From Nitrobacter sp051912485 (lineage in GTDB: Bacteria > Pseudomonadota > Alphaproteobacteria > Rhizobiales > Xanthobacteraceae): a DNA stretch of 64,000 nucleotides. The stretch is taken from assembly GCF_051912485.1 (NCBI RefSeq), contig NZ_CP196822.1:3410001-3474000 (forward strand), in the 5' to 3' direction. The position numbers and the translations under genes were made by a program. The notes beneath the pieces are model-generated. The model saw nothing but the letters and a program-made list of their open reading frames with translations, made no database searches and was not told where the DNA came from. Of this stretch, positions 49,696 to 57,353 are shown piece by piece (the first letter of the stretch is position 1; every line of letters begins with the position of its first letter).

Positions 49696-50370
49696 TTAGC
49701 CGGCCGAGGGCTCGCTCTGACGCCACTGATCCCCGGCAATCCGCGCAGCCGCAATGACCGCCTGGGTGCGGCTCTCGACACCGAGTTTTTGCAGGATCGC
49801 GGATACGTGCGCCTTGATGGTCGCCTCCGATACGCTGAGTTCATAGGCGATCTGTTTGTTGAGCAGTCCTTCGGACAGCATCATCAGGACGCGTACCTGC
49901 TGCGGTGTCAGCGTGACGATCCGATCGCGCAAGCGCGTCATCTCCGGATCGGCGGCGGCGGACAGATCGACATCGGGCGGAATCCAGATATCGCCCTCGA
50001 TAACCTTGAGGATCGCGGTGCGCAGCGTTTCGACTCCGAGCCGCTTTGGAATGAACCCGGACGCGCCAAAATCCATCGAGCGGCGGATCGTCGCCACGTC
50101 GTCGCTGGCCGACACCACCACCACCGGAATCGCCGAATATTGGGCGCGCAGATAGATCAGTCCTGAAAACCCGCTGATCCCCGGCATCGACAGATCAAGC
50201 AGAACCAGATCGACGTCGGCTTCCTGTTCCAGTCGCGCCGTCAATTCCTCGAACGTGCCGGCTTCGCTGATTTTTGCCGGCACGATGCTCGCAATCGCCT
50301 GCCGCAGCGCATCGCGGAACAACGGGTGATCATCGGCGATCACGATATGGGTACTGTCTGATGCGGTCAT
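49696..50370 (-). CDS. LuxR-type response regulator, CrbR/ErdR-like
   Basis: 224 residues. The receiver has HIVIADDHPLFRDALRQAI and LVLLDLSMPGISGFSGLIYL (Asp59), then VVVSASDDVATIRRSMDFGA and SGFIPKRLG. The helix-turn-helix is LTPQQVRVLMMLSEGLLNKQ then LSVSEATIKAHVSAILQKLG. The wording G-F-x-G-L-x-Y-L-R ... P-V-V-V-V-S-A is characteristic of the CrbR/ErdR/AgmR group. Its convergent neighbourhood with the CrbS-like kinase makes this pair the likely acetate/alcohol metabolism two-component system; direct target genes such as acs are not in the window. Start ATG 50370. Confidence 0.88.
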   Translation of the reverse strand: MTASDSTHIVIADDHPLFRDALRQAIASIVPAKISEAGTFEELTARLEQEADVDLVLLDLSMPGISGFSGLIYLRAQYSAIPVVVVSASDDVATIRRSMDFGASGFIPKRLGVETLRTAILKVIEGDIWIPPDVDLSAAADPEMTRLRDRIVTLTPQQVRVLMMLSEGLLNKQIAYELSVSEATIKAHVSAILQKLGVESRTQAVIAAARIAGDQWRQSEPSAG

Positions 50371-50663
50371 TGAATCCGTGGGCTTGCCAGGCGTTCAGGT
50401 TCACTGCGGTCTCAGCCGGGTTCAGCCCCCCGGAATCACGATTGTCCACCGCTCGAACCCGTCTTGCAAGGCAACAATATCCGGAACAGGTAAACGAGTT
50501 AACGGACCCTGATCCCGTTCGCCTGAACACTGCAAGTCCTGCGACCAGCAGCGAGCGTTCTGCACCGCGGGGGGATCGGTTTGCGTCGGATCGTCGTGGC
50601 CACCACGCGAGGATTGCATCGGCACCCCACGCGTTTGCATGGTCGTGAACCGGAGCGCGCCGA

Positions 50664-51218
50664 TCAGATTCCTCCGGACGTATCGCGCTGGACGCGGCCC
50701 GCCATTTCGATCAGCTTCCGCCAGGCGCGCTCGACGAACGACATCATGCGATCCATGTCGCGATCACTCGGCAACGGAATCTCGATGCTGTTGCGGTTGG
50801 CGTCAGCGGATTTCGATCCGTCAGCTTTCGGCACGGCGGCGCCGGGCTCGCCCGGCCTCGGAGATTCCGTCTTGGGCAAAACTTTCTGGGTCTTGCCGCC
50901 GACGCTCGGCTCGCGCGCAGCGAGCTGTGCCTTCAGTTTCTCGTTCTCCGCCTGCAGCCGGCCAATTTCCCTATCCATCGCGACGTGCTCTTCGGGCAAC
51001 GCGTAGCACGCCCAGCCGCTGCCCTTGTCCGCGCAGTGCGAGACCACGCCAGTACGCGTGTCCAGCCTGACGAAGCCGCCGCTCATCGGCGAGAGCGTGT
51101 AGCGCCCCTTCTCCGTATCCGGGGTCACCTGCGCCAACACCGGCGCGGCGAGGCAGGCGAGCATCGCGGCGGTGGCGGAAATCCGCAGCAGTCTGGGAAG
51201 CGGCTTCGCTGCGCTCAT
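50664..51218 (-). CDS. Exported coiled-coil protein, unknown function (184 aa)
   Basis: Signal peptide SAAKPLPRLLRISATAAMLA then CLAAPVLAQ, with cleavage expected after LAQ. The mature part starts VTPDTEKGRYTLSPMSGGFV, RLDTRTGVVSHCADKGSG and WACYALPEEHVAMDREIGRL, giving two Cys in a small beta domain, and continues into a coiled coil AENEKLKAQLAA and a C-terminal helix. A short beta module with G-R-Y-T-L-x-P-x-x-G-G-F-x-R-L-D-x-R-T-G-x-V-S-x-C is common in exported proteins of Bradyrhizobiaceae. Periplasmic; no catalytic motif. Start ATG 51218. Confidence 0.75.
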   Translation of the reverse strand: MSAAKPLPRLLRISATAAMLACLAAPVLAQVTPDTEKGRYTLSPMSGGFVRLDTRTGVVSHCADKGSGWACYALPEEHVAMDREIGRLQAENEKLKAQLAAREPSVGGKTQKVLPKTESPRPGEPGAAVPKADGSKSADANRNSIEIPLPSDRDMDRMMSFVERAWRKLIEMAGRVQRDTSGGI

Positions 51219-51758
51219 GTGTCTGCTCCGTCAATGCCATCGCTTCGCCGCTGGGCCGGCGCCTGCGTCGGGATATCTTCGAGCTATAGCGCCGCCGGCC
51301 CGATTTCAACGCATCGGCCCGACGCGATTCGAAACCTCGCGGTCACGGCGATAACCGGTGGCCCGGCGACGTGGGGCGGATCGTCTCTGACGACGTCGAT
51401 CGCAGGCGGAGCCACTCCCGCCGGCGACCAGGCGAGCGATCAACGACACCCGCATGGAGCAGAGCGCCGAACCGATCGTGGCATTTTTCGTCGATATTAC
51501 AGTCTCTTAAATGTCATTGCCGGTGCCAACCAAAATGACGCTTCGGCGAAGAAAGTTAAGTCGGGCTGCTGCACCCCCATGAGATCCGCGAGCGCGCGAT
51601 CCGTCAGCATCCGTGGCACCCCGACTCAGGCGGGGAACCCAACGTAACCCGACATACCGGCGCGTCCGCTTTTGCAGCGCGGCAACTGGGCGCAGCCGGT
51701 TTTGATTTTCAAGAATAAGGTCAGCTAATTCAAGGCTATAGCCAGTTTCGGCACAATC
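51219..51758. other. Intergenic region upstream of the ATP synthase operon
   Basis: About 540 bases with no supported gene, RNA or repeat by eye; frames on both strands lack start signals and family character. The atp promoter follows. Confidence 0.45.
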
Positions 51759-51787
51759 TTGACTTGACCTGTGGCCGTCAGTATGGT
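51759..51787 (+). promoter_or_regulatory. Housekeeping-type promoter of the atp operon
   Basis: TTGACT (51759-51764), 17 bases, TATGGT (51782-51787), located 69 bases before atpI. Hexamers and spacing fit a sigma-70 promoter. Confidence 0.5.
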
Positions 51788-51855
51788 CCGCGCGGCTTTT
51801 GAGGGTAACGGGCGTTATTTCCTGAGTTCGCGGCGTTGTGTCGGGTGTCGAGAGC

Positions 51856-52239
51856 ATGGCTGACGGCACAGACAAAAACGGCGGCGGGCACGGAGATCGC
51901 GAGCATTCAGATCCTGATGAAGCTGCGCTTTCCGCAAGGCTCGGAAATCTCGATCAGCGGCTGTCCCAACATCGGGGCGCCCGCAGGAACGAGACTGACC
52001 AATCCGGAGATGGAAGCGGAAATGGAGCTGCCAGAGCCTCAGCGATGGCGCGTGGTTTCCGCCTTTCCTCCGAGTTGATCGCGGGCGTTGCCGTCGGAGC
52101 GGTGATCGGCTGGGGATTCGACCGCTTGCTGTCGACCTCGCCCTGGGGACTCATCGTGTTTTTCCTGCTCGGCTTTGTGGCCGGCGTGATCAACGTGATG
52201 CGGTCGGCGGGCGTGATCCCCGAGCAGACTGACCGATGA
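51856..52239 (+). CDS. atpI: F0F1 ATP synthase assembly protein AtpI
   Basis: 127 residues. The N-terminal 60 residues are hydrophilic (MADGTDKNGGGHGDREHSDP), and two membrane helices follow: SSELIAGVAVGAVIGWGFDR and WGLIVFFLLGFVAGVINVMR. AtpI helps assemble the c-ring and may handle Mg2+; it is the usual first gene of the F0 operon in alphaproteobacteria. An earlier GTG (51838) in the same frame is possible. The next gene atpB starts 69 bases downstream. Together with atpB, atpE, atpF' and atpF it makes the membrane part of ATP synthase; the F1 genes are expected elsewhere in such genomes. Confidence 0.9.
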   Translation: MADGTDKNGGGHGDREHSDPDEAALSARLGNLDQRLSQHRGARRNETDQSGDGSGNGAARASAMARGFRLSSELIAGVAVGAVIGWGFDRLLSTSPWGLIVFFLLGFVAGVINVMRSAGVIPEQTDR

Positions 52240-52307
52240 CGGATGGCTGCCGAGATGACTGAATTGCTTGAACGCCGGCCTGCCGGCAGACCGAAAGTTG
52301 CACGCGG

Positions 52308-53051
52308 ATGATGGACCCGATCCACCAGTTCAACATCGAGAAGATTTTCACGATCGGCCATATCGGCGGTCAGGAAATCGCTTTCACCAATTCCTCCGCC
52401 TACATGCTGCTTGCCGTCGTACTGACGTCGCTTTTGATGCTGACCACCGGCCGCAAGCTCGTCCCCGGGCGCATGCAGTCGATCGCCGAAATCAGCTACG
52501 AGTTCGTCGCAGATACCATACGCACCACCGCCGGCAAGGAGGGGATGAAGTTCTTCCCCTTCGTGTTCTCGATCTTCATGCTGGTGACCGTCTCCAATCT
52601 GGTCGGTATCATCCCCTACACCTTTACGATCTCGAGCCACATCATCGTCACGGCCGCGCTGGCATTCCTCGTCTTCTTCACCGTGCTGATCTACGGCTTC
52701 TACAAGAACGGCCTGAGATTCTTCAAACTGTTCGTGCCGTCGGGCATTCCGATCGTGATCCTGCCTCTGGTGGTGGCGATCGAGGTGATCTCGTTCTTGT
52801 CGCGGCCGGTCTCGCACAGCGTGCGTCTGTTCGCCAACATGCTGGCCGGCCACATCACGCTGAAGGTCTTCGCGAGCTTCGTCACCATGCTCGGCGCCAT
52901 GGGCATCGTCGGTGTTTTCGGCGCCGTGCTGCCGCTGGCGCTGGTCGTGGCGCTCACTGCGCTCGAGCTGCTGGTCGCATTCCTTCAGGCCTACGTCTTC
53001 ACCATCCTCACCTGCATCTACATCAACGATGCAATTCATCCGGGCCATTAA
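52308..53051 (+). CDS. atpB: ATP synthase F0 subunit a
   Basis: 247 residues. Opening MMDPIHQFNIEKIFTIGHIG is the alphaproteobacterial form. Membrane helices include the proton-channel helix SHSVRLFANMLAGHITLKVF, in which Arg173 is the essential arginine, and later LVVALTALELLVAFLQAYVF. Subunit a provides the half-channels that load the c-ring. It is followed after 55 bases by atpE. Two consecutive ATGs start the gene; either would give a functional protein. Confidence 0.96.
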   Translation: MMDPIHQFNIEKIFTIGHIGGQEIAFTNSSAYMLLAVVLTSLLMLTTGRKLVPGRMQSIAEISYEFVADTIRTTAGKEGMKFFPFVFSIFMLVTVSNLVGIIPYTFTISSHIIVTAALAFLVFFTVLIYGFYKNGLRFFKLFVPSGIPIVILPLVVAIEVISFLSRPVSHSVRLFANMLAGHITLKVFASFVTMLGAMGIVGVFGAVLPLALVVALTALELLVAFLQAYVFTILTCIYINDAIHPGH

Positions 53052-53106
53052 AAAGCCCGCCCTAACCGCGTGTTATTTTCAACAAACCTCAACTAAGGAG
53101 TTCGTT

Positions 53107-53334
53107 ATGGATCCGGTCGCAGCGAAGTACATTGGCGCTGGTATTGCCTGCATTGGCATGGGTGGCGCTGGCGCCGGCGTGGGCATCATCTTCGGCAACT
53201 ATCTTGCCGCGGCGGTGCGCAATCCCTCGGCCGCCCAGGGCCAGTTCGGCAACCTGATTTTCGGCTTCGCCGTGACCGAAGCGCTCGGCATCTTTTCGCT
53301 TCTGATCGCCCTGTTGTTGCTGTTCGCTCTTTAA
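53107..53334 (+). CDS. atpE: ATP synthase F0 subunit c
   Basis: 75 residues, a hairpin of two membrane helices: AAKYIGAGIACIGMGGAGAG and FGNLIFGFAVTEALGIFSLL. Glu58 in VTEALG is the proton-binding carboxylate of the c-ring; the polar loop is RNPSAAQGQ. TAAGGAG seven bases upstream gives a strong start at ATG 53107, which fits the high stoichiometry needed for the ring. Confidence 0.97.
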   Translation: MDPVAAKYIGAGIACIGMGGAGAGVGIIFGNYLAAAVRNPSAAQGQFGNLIFGFAVTEALGIFSLLIALLLLFAL

Positions 53335-53397
53335 GATCACTGACTGGCTGACGGGACCCGGACAACCGGGCCCCGATCAAGCGCAGAGGAGAAGCCC

Positions 53398-53958
53398 GTG
53401 GCTGAGAGTCATGGCAACGCAAAGGGCGCGACGGCCCACACCGAAGCCAACGGCGGCCACAAGGCTGCGCCGTTTCCGCCATTCCAGAAGGACACGTTTG
53501 CGTCTCAACTGGTGTCGCTGGCGATCGCGTTCGTTGCGCTTTATCTGATCTCGTCGCGACTGGCCTTGCCGCGCGTGCGCAAGACCATCGACGACCGCCA
53601 GAATACGATCGATGGCAATCTCGCGCAGGCGCAAAAGCTGAAGGACGATTCCGACGCTGCGTTGAAGGCCTACGAGACCGAACTCGCAGCCGCGCGGACC
53701 CGGGCGCAGACGATCGGCAACGAGACCCGCGAGAAGCTGAATGCCGCGGCCGACGCCGAGCGTAAGGCGCTCGAGGGACGGCTGTCCGTCAAGCTCGCCG
53801 ACGCCGAGAAGACCATCGCCTCGACACGCGCGGCGGCGATGAGCAACGTTCGCGGCATCGCAAGCGATGCAGCGGCGGCTATCGTGCAGCAACTGACTGG
53901 CGCAACGCCTGACCGCAAGCTTGTCGACAGCGCCGTCGAAGCCTCGATGAAGGGATGA
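53398..53958 (+). CDS. atpF': ATP synthase F0 subunit b' (peripheral stalk)
   Basis: 186 residues, GTG start at 53398 with GAGGAG upstream. A polar N-terminal extension (AESHGNAKGATAHTEANGGH) and a membrane helix (SQLVSLAIAFVALYLISSRL) are followed by a long alanine- and charge-rich coiled coil, LAQAQKLKDDSDAALKAYET onward. The extended N-terminus distinguishes b' from b. Paired b and b' form a heterodimeric stalk in photosynthetic and related bacteria. The stop is seven bases before atpF. Confidence 0.94.
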   Translation: MAESHGNAKGATAHTEANGGHKAAPFPPFQKDTFASQLVSLAIAFVALYLISSRLALPRVRKTIDDRQNTIDGNLAQAQKLKDDSDAALKAYETELAAARTRAQTIGNETREKLNAAADAERKALEGRLSVKLADAEKTIASTRAAAMSNVRGIASDAAAAIVQQLTGATPDRKLVDSAVEASMKG

Positions 53959-53965
53959 CGAGACC

Positions 53966-54451
53966 ATGTTTGCCGAGCCGGAAACCTGGGTTGCCATAGC
54001 CTTCGTGATCCTGATGGGCGTCTTCGCCTATGTCGGAGTGCACCGCACTGTGCTGACCGCGCTCGATCGTCGCAGCGCTCGCATCAAGGGTGAACTCGAC
54101 GATGCGCGCCGCCTGAAAGACGAAGCCGCAAAGCTGCTCGCCGACTACAGGGCCCGCCACGCGAGCGCCGAGCGCGAGGCGCAAGACATTATCGCTGCGG
54201 CCAAAGCCGAAGCCGAGCGCATCGCGGCCGACGCCAAGGTCAAGATGGAAGATTTCGTCGCACGCCGCACCAAGAGTGCGGAAGGCAAGATCGCATCGGC
54301 GGAAGCACAGGCTATCGCGGATGTCCGCGCCGCCGCCGCTGACGCCGCGGTCGCCGCAGCCTCCGCCATCCTGTCGAGCTCGGTGAAGGGACAGGTCGCC
54401 GACGACCTGCTCGCCGCGGGCCTCAGCGAAGTTCGCGCCAAGCTGAACTGA
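53966..54451 (+). CDS. atpF: ATP synthase F0 subunit b (peripheral stalk)
   Basis: 161 residues: a short periplasmic start (MFAEPETW), a membrane helix VAIAFVILMGVFAYVGVHRT, then a coiled-coil stalk ALDRRSARIKGELDDARRLK onward ending LLAAGLSEVRAKLN. It pairs with b' to hold F1 still against rotation. It lies directly after atpF' and ends the operon at a terminator. Confidence 0.95.
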   Translation: MFAEPETWVAIAFVILMGVFAYVGVHRTVLTALDRRSARIKGELDDARRLKDEAAKLLADYRARHASAEREAQDIIAAAKAEAERIAADAKVKMEDFVARRTKSAEGKIASAEAQAIADVRAAAADAAVAAASAILSSSVKGQVADDLLAAGLSEVRAKLN

Positions 54452-54470
54452 GTTTTTCGGGATAGAAACG

Positions 54471-54505
54471 AAAGCCGGTGCGAGCCATCGCGCCGGCTTT
54501 TTTAC
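54471..54505 (+). terminator. Rho-independent terminator of the atp operon
   Basis: AAAGCCGG and CCGGCTTT enclose TGCGAGCCATCGCG (with further GCG/CGC pairing) and are followed by TTTTACTTT, 20 bases after the atpF stop. Confidence 0.85.
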
Positions 54506-54611
54506 TTTGGCGGACCGTGATGGTGGCTGCCTATCCCGGCATCATCATCGGCGAAGGCGGATGATCCCGTATCCCCAAAAGCTTCGTGACAAAAAACGCA
54601 ACGTCCGCAGC

Positions 54612-54643
54612 GTACTGGGTACCCGCTTACGCGGGTATGACGG
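54612..54643. repeat. Dispersed palindromic repeat unit
   Basis: GTACTGGGTACCCGCTTACG with CGGGTATGACGG: TACCCGC pairs with GCGGGTA around TTAC. TGGGT-CCCGC..GCGGG-ATGACG elements are a frequent intergenic repeat of Bradyrhizobiaceae genomes; a related, less regular copy precedes it at about 54,533 to 54,575. Confidence 0.6.
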
Positions 54644-54677
54644 CCAGACAGGTGTCAGCACCGTGCTCTCGCGGTCG

Positions 54678-55367
54678 CTACGACTTCTTCCGCTTACCGT
54701 GCGGCTTCGGCTCAGGCTTCAGTGCCTGCGGATCGAACCCGATATAAAACACGTATCGGTCGGCGGCCGCGCCTTGCGGCGCCGGATAGACGATGTCGCT
54801 CGATACAAAACTGTAAGTTCCGCCGTCCTCGCCCGACACGTTCACCGTAACCGTATAGGCCTTGGTGGCGATGGTTTTCGAGGACACGCCATCCTCCACC
54901 ACCGCGACGCGCAACGGCACCTCCACGGTCGGCGGCGCGCCCGCCGGCCCCACGATGACTCGCCCCTGAATCCCGACCTTGATCGCGATCTGATGAGTGT
55001 CGGTGTTGTAGTCGCATTCTCGCGCGGTCTCGCCGATGGTCGCCTGGTAGCGGAGATCGGGGCCGCTCGCCGTCTTGCCTGGCAGACCGACCGCGTAAGT
55101 CGATGCGCCGGAGCGGATGGTCACAGGCGGACAAGTAAGGTCCTCGGGTGCGGAAGCCGTCGCGCCCGACGCTGGTGGCGCCCGCTCCGGCTGCGATTTG
55201 ATACCGAACATTTCCTTGAAACGATCGCCGAGCGATTGCGAGTGCGCTGGCGAGACCGCAACGATACAACAGACTGTGACCATGATCGCCAGACGAAACG
55301 GACAGCGCCGCAACTGCCCGGCTACAGCCGGTCCATGCGCTTCAGTCGAATCCGCAACAGGAGCCAT
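54678..55367 (-). CDS. Exported protein of unknown function (about 229 aa)
   Basis: From ATG 55367 the product has a 28-residue basic/polar lead, a hydrophobic signal-type segment (LAIMVTVCCIVAVSPAHSQS), a short linker and a beta-rich domain: LTCPPVTIRSGASTYAVGLP, YQATIGETARECDYNTDTHQ, IKVGIQGRVIVGPAGAPPTV and SFVSSDIVYPAP. The tail is basic (KPHGKRKKS). Proteins with L-x-C-P-x-V-x-I-R-x-G-A-S-T-Y and two spaced Cys occur widely in this group as periplasmic or lipoprotein-like proteins of unknown role. ATG 55283 is an alternative start just before the signal segment. No enzymatic motif is seen. Confidence 0.72.
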   Translation of the reverse strand: MAPVADSTEAHGPAVAGQLRRCPFRLAIMVTVCCIVAVSPAHSQSLGDRFKEMFGIKSQPERAPPASGATASAPEDLTCPPVTIRSGASTYAVGLPGKTASGPDLRYQATIGETARECDYNTDTHQIAIKVGIQGRVIVGPAGAPPTVEVPLRVAVVEDGVSSKTIATKAYTVTVNVSGEDGGTYSFVSSDIVYPAPQGAAADRYVFYIGFDPQALKPEPKPHGKRKKS

Positions 55368-55444
55368 TGACGTCGTCCATCGTAGTTTCCACCCGGTCGC
55401 CTTATAGCAAGGCAATGGCGGCAAGCCCAAGGCGCGGAAAGACT

Positions 55445-56029
55445 CTAGCCGCGAAAATCCTCGTGCAGCATGCCGAACAACAAATGATCCTGCCAGATTC
55501 CGTTGATGCAGAGATAGCGCCGCGCCCGCCCCTCGCGCGTGAAGCCGCACTTTTCCAGCACCCGGATCGACGGCACATTGTTGGGAATGCAGGCGGCCTC
55601 GATGCGATGCAGGTTCAGTTCGCCGAACAGGGTCGGCAGCAGCACCCGCAGCGCCGCAGTCATATAGCCCTGCCCCGCATAGGGTTCGCCGATCCAGTAT
55701 CCGATGGTGCCGGCCTGCACGATACCGCGCCGCACATTGGCGAGCGTGACCCCGCCGAGCATGACACCGTCGGATTCGCGGAACACAATGAACGGATAGG
55801 ATTTGTCGCCGGCGATATCCTCGGCGTAGCGCCGCAGCCTTCTCCGGAAGCCGGCGCGGGTGAGATCGTCCGACGGCCAGATCGGCTCCCATGGTGTCAG
55901 ATAGGCGCGGCTGTACTCGCGAAGCTGCGTCCATTGCAGAAAATCGGACGGCTCCGGCGCTCGCAGCAACAGGCCGTGTCCCCGCGGCATGAGCGCCGGC
56001 GCACTGGATGGCAAACGAAACAGGGCCAT
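55445..56029 (-). CDS. GNAT-family N-acetyltransferase (RimJ/RimL-like)
   Basis: 194 residues from ATG 56029 with GAGGA upstream. Acetyl-CoA loop and fold motifs: FIVFRESDGVMLGGVTLANV, GTIGYWIGEPYAGQGYMTAA (the G-x-G-x-A type loop), LHRIEAACIPNNVPSIRVLE and KCGFTREGRARRYLCINGIW. The last two segments are the RimJ signature, so an N-terminal acetylation target such as a ribosomal protein is the family precedent. It lies 34 bases downstream of the M16 peptidase on the same strand; thrC, M16 and GNAT are likely co-transcribed. Confidence 0.88.
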   Translation of the reverse strand: MALFRLPSSAPALMPRGHGLLLRAPEPSDFLQWTQLREYSRAYLTPWEPIWPSDDLTRAGFRRRLRRYAEDIAGDKSYPFIVFRESDGVMLGGVTLANVRRGIVQAGTIGYWIGEPYAGQGYMTAALRVLLPTLFGELNLHRIEAACIPNNVPSIRVLEKCGFTREGRARRYLCINGIWQDHLLFGMLHEDFRG

Positions 56030-56063
56030 GGCCGTTCCTCGACGCAGAACCCCCAGCCTCGGT

Positions 56064-57353
56064 TTAGTGGAGCAGGATTCTGGCCTTTGACTGCGCCAAT
56101 CCTTCCGCAAAAGCCACCGCTGTGTCCAGCCCTCTGCCGGTGCCGAGCGCAACGACCGCAGGCCGGCTGCGCGTCAGGAGATCCCGCGCCACGTCGCGGG
56201 TCGATTCGACGCTGACAGCATCGATCCTCGCCATCAATTCGGGGACGCTCTGCGGCCGCCCGTAGACCAGCATATGACGCGCCAGTTGTTCGACGCGGGC
56301 GCTGCAGCTCTCCAACGCCATCAGCAGGCCGGCTTTCATCTGCGCTTTAGCGCGCGCGATTTCAGCCTCGGTCAGCGTCTCCACCGCCTCGTTGATGACG
56401 TCGACGACGACTTCCATCATTTCGGGCGCGTCGCTCGGATCGGTACCGGTGTAGAGCCCGAAGAACCCGGTATCAGCATAGGGCGCGTGGAAGGCGTAGA
56501 TCGAATAGCACAGCCCGCGCTTTTCGCGGACCTCCTGAAACAACCGTGAGGACATGCCGCCGCCGAGGATATTGGTGAACACCTGCAATGAAAACAGCGA
56601 ACGGTCGGTCTGCGGCAACCCTTCGAGCGCGAGCGTCAGATGCGCCTGCTCGAGATCGCGATGCACCACCCTGGAGCCACCCTGGCCGAATTTCGCCGCT
56701 TGCGGCTTCGGCGCCGGCGCGGCCTTGAAGCTTGCAAAACGCCGCTCTGCCTCGGCAACGACCGCCTTGTGTTCGACCGCGCCCGCCGCGGCCACCACCA
56801 TGTCCGGCCCGCGATAATGCGTCGCGAGATATCCATGCAGCATATCGCCGTTAAACCGCTTCAGCGTCTCCGGTGTGCCGAGCAGCGAGCGTCCCATCGG
56901 TTGGTCGGGATAGCAGAGTTCGTTGAGATGCTCGAACACGACGTCGTCAGGCGTGTCCTGCGCTGCGCCGATTTCCTGCTCGATGACGCCCTTTTCGCGC
57001 TCGAGTTCGTCGGCGGCGAAGTTTGGATTGGACAGGATGTCGCTCAGCACCTCGAGCGCGAGCGGAACGTCCGCCTTCATCACCCGCGCGTAGTAGGCCG
57101 TGGTCTCGACGCTGGTGGCTGCGTTGAGATCGCCACCCACGGCCTCGATTTCCTCGGCGATCTCTCGCGCCGACCGCGTGGTGGTTCCCTTAAACGCCAT
57201 GTGCTCGAGCAAGTGCGAGATACCGTGCTCGTTCAGCTTCTCGTCCCGGCCGCCGACCCCCGTCCAGACGCCGAGCGCGGCCGTTTCCAGATGCGGCATG
57301 GTGTCGGTGACGACCGTAAGGCCGGAGGGCAGCTTGGTCACGTCGACACTCAT
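56064..57353 (-). CDS. M16-family zinc metallopeptidase (processing peptidase-like)
   Basis: 429 residues. The inverted zinc motif H-x-x-E-H is HLLEHMAFKGTT (His47, Glu50, His51), and GGDLNAATSVETTAYYARVM, FGQGGSRVVHRDLEQAHLTL and GGGMSSRLFQEVREKRGLCY follow. It resembles the beta subunit of mitochondrial processing peptidase. Bacterial single-chain M16 enzymes degrade peptides in the cytosol or periplasm; no signal peptide is present. The ATG 57353 overlaps the thrC stop (ATGA), so translation is coupled to thrC, a conserved arrangement in Rhizobiales. Confidence 0.92.
   Translation of the reverse strand: MSVDVTKLPSGLTVVTDTMPHLETAALGVWTGVGGRDEKLNEHGISHLLEHMAFKGTTTRSAREIAEEIEAVGGDLNAATSVETTAYYARVMKADVPLALEVLSDILSNPNFAADELEREKGVIEQEIGAAQDTPDDVVFEHLNELCYPDQPMGRSLLGTPETLKRFNGDMLHGYLATHYRGPDMVVAAAGAVEHKAVVAEAERRFASFKAAPAPKPQAAKFGQGGSRVVHRDLEQAHLTLALEGLPQTDRSLFSLQVFTNILGGGMSSRLFQEVREKRGLCYSIYAFHAPYADTGFFGLYTGTDPSDAPEMMEVVVDVINEAVETLTEAEIARAKAQMKAGLLMALESCSARVEQLARHMLVYGRPQSVPELMARIDAVSVESTRDVARDLLTRSRPAVVALGTGRGLDTAVAFAEGLAQSKARILLH

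Noticed and set aside
54678..55934. One 418-codon gene spanning the exported protein and the upstream region
   Set aside because: The N-terminal 190 codons are antisense-like frame overlap with the GNAT gene on the same strand; only the part from about 55,367 has a signal peptide and domain character.
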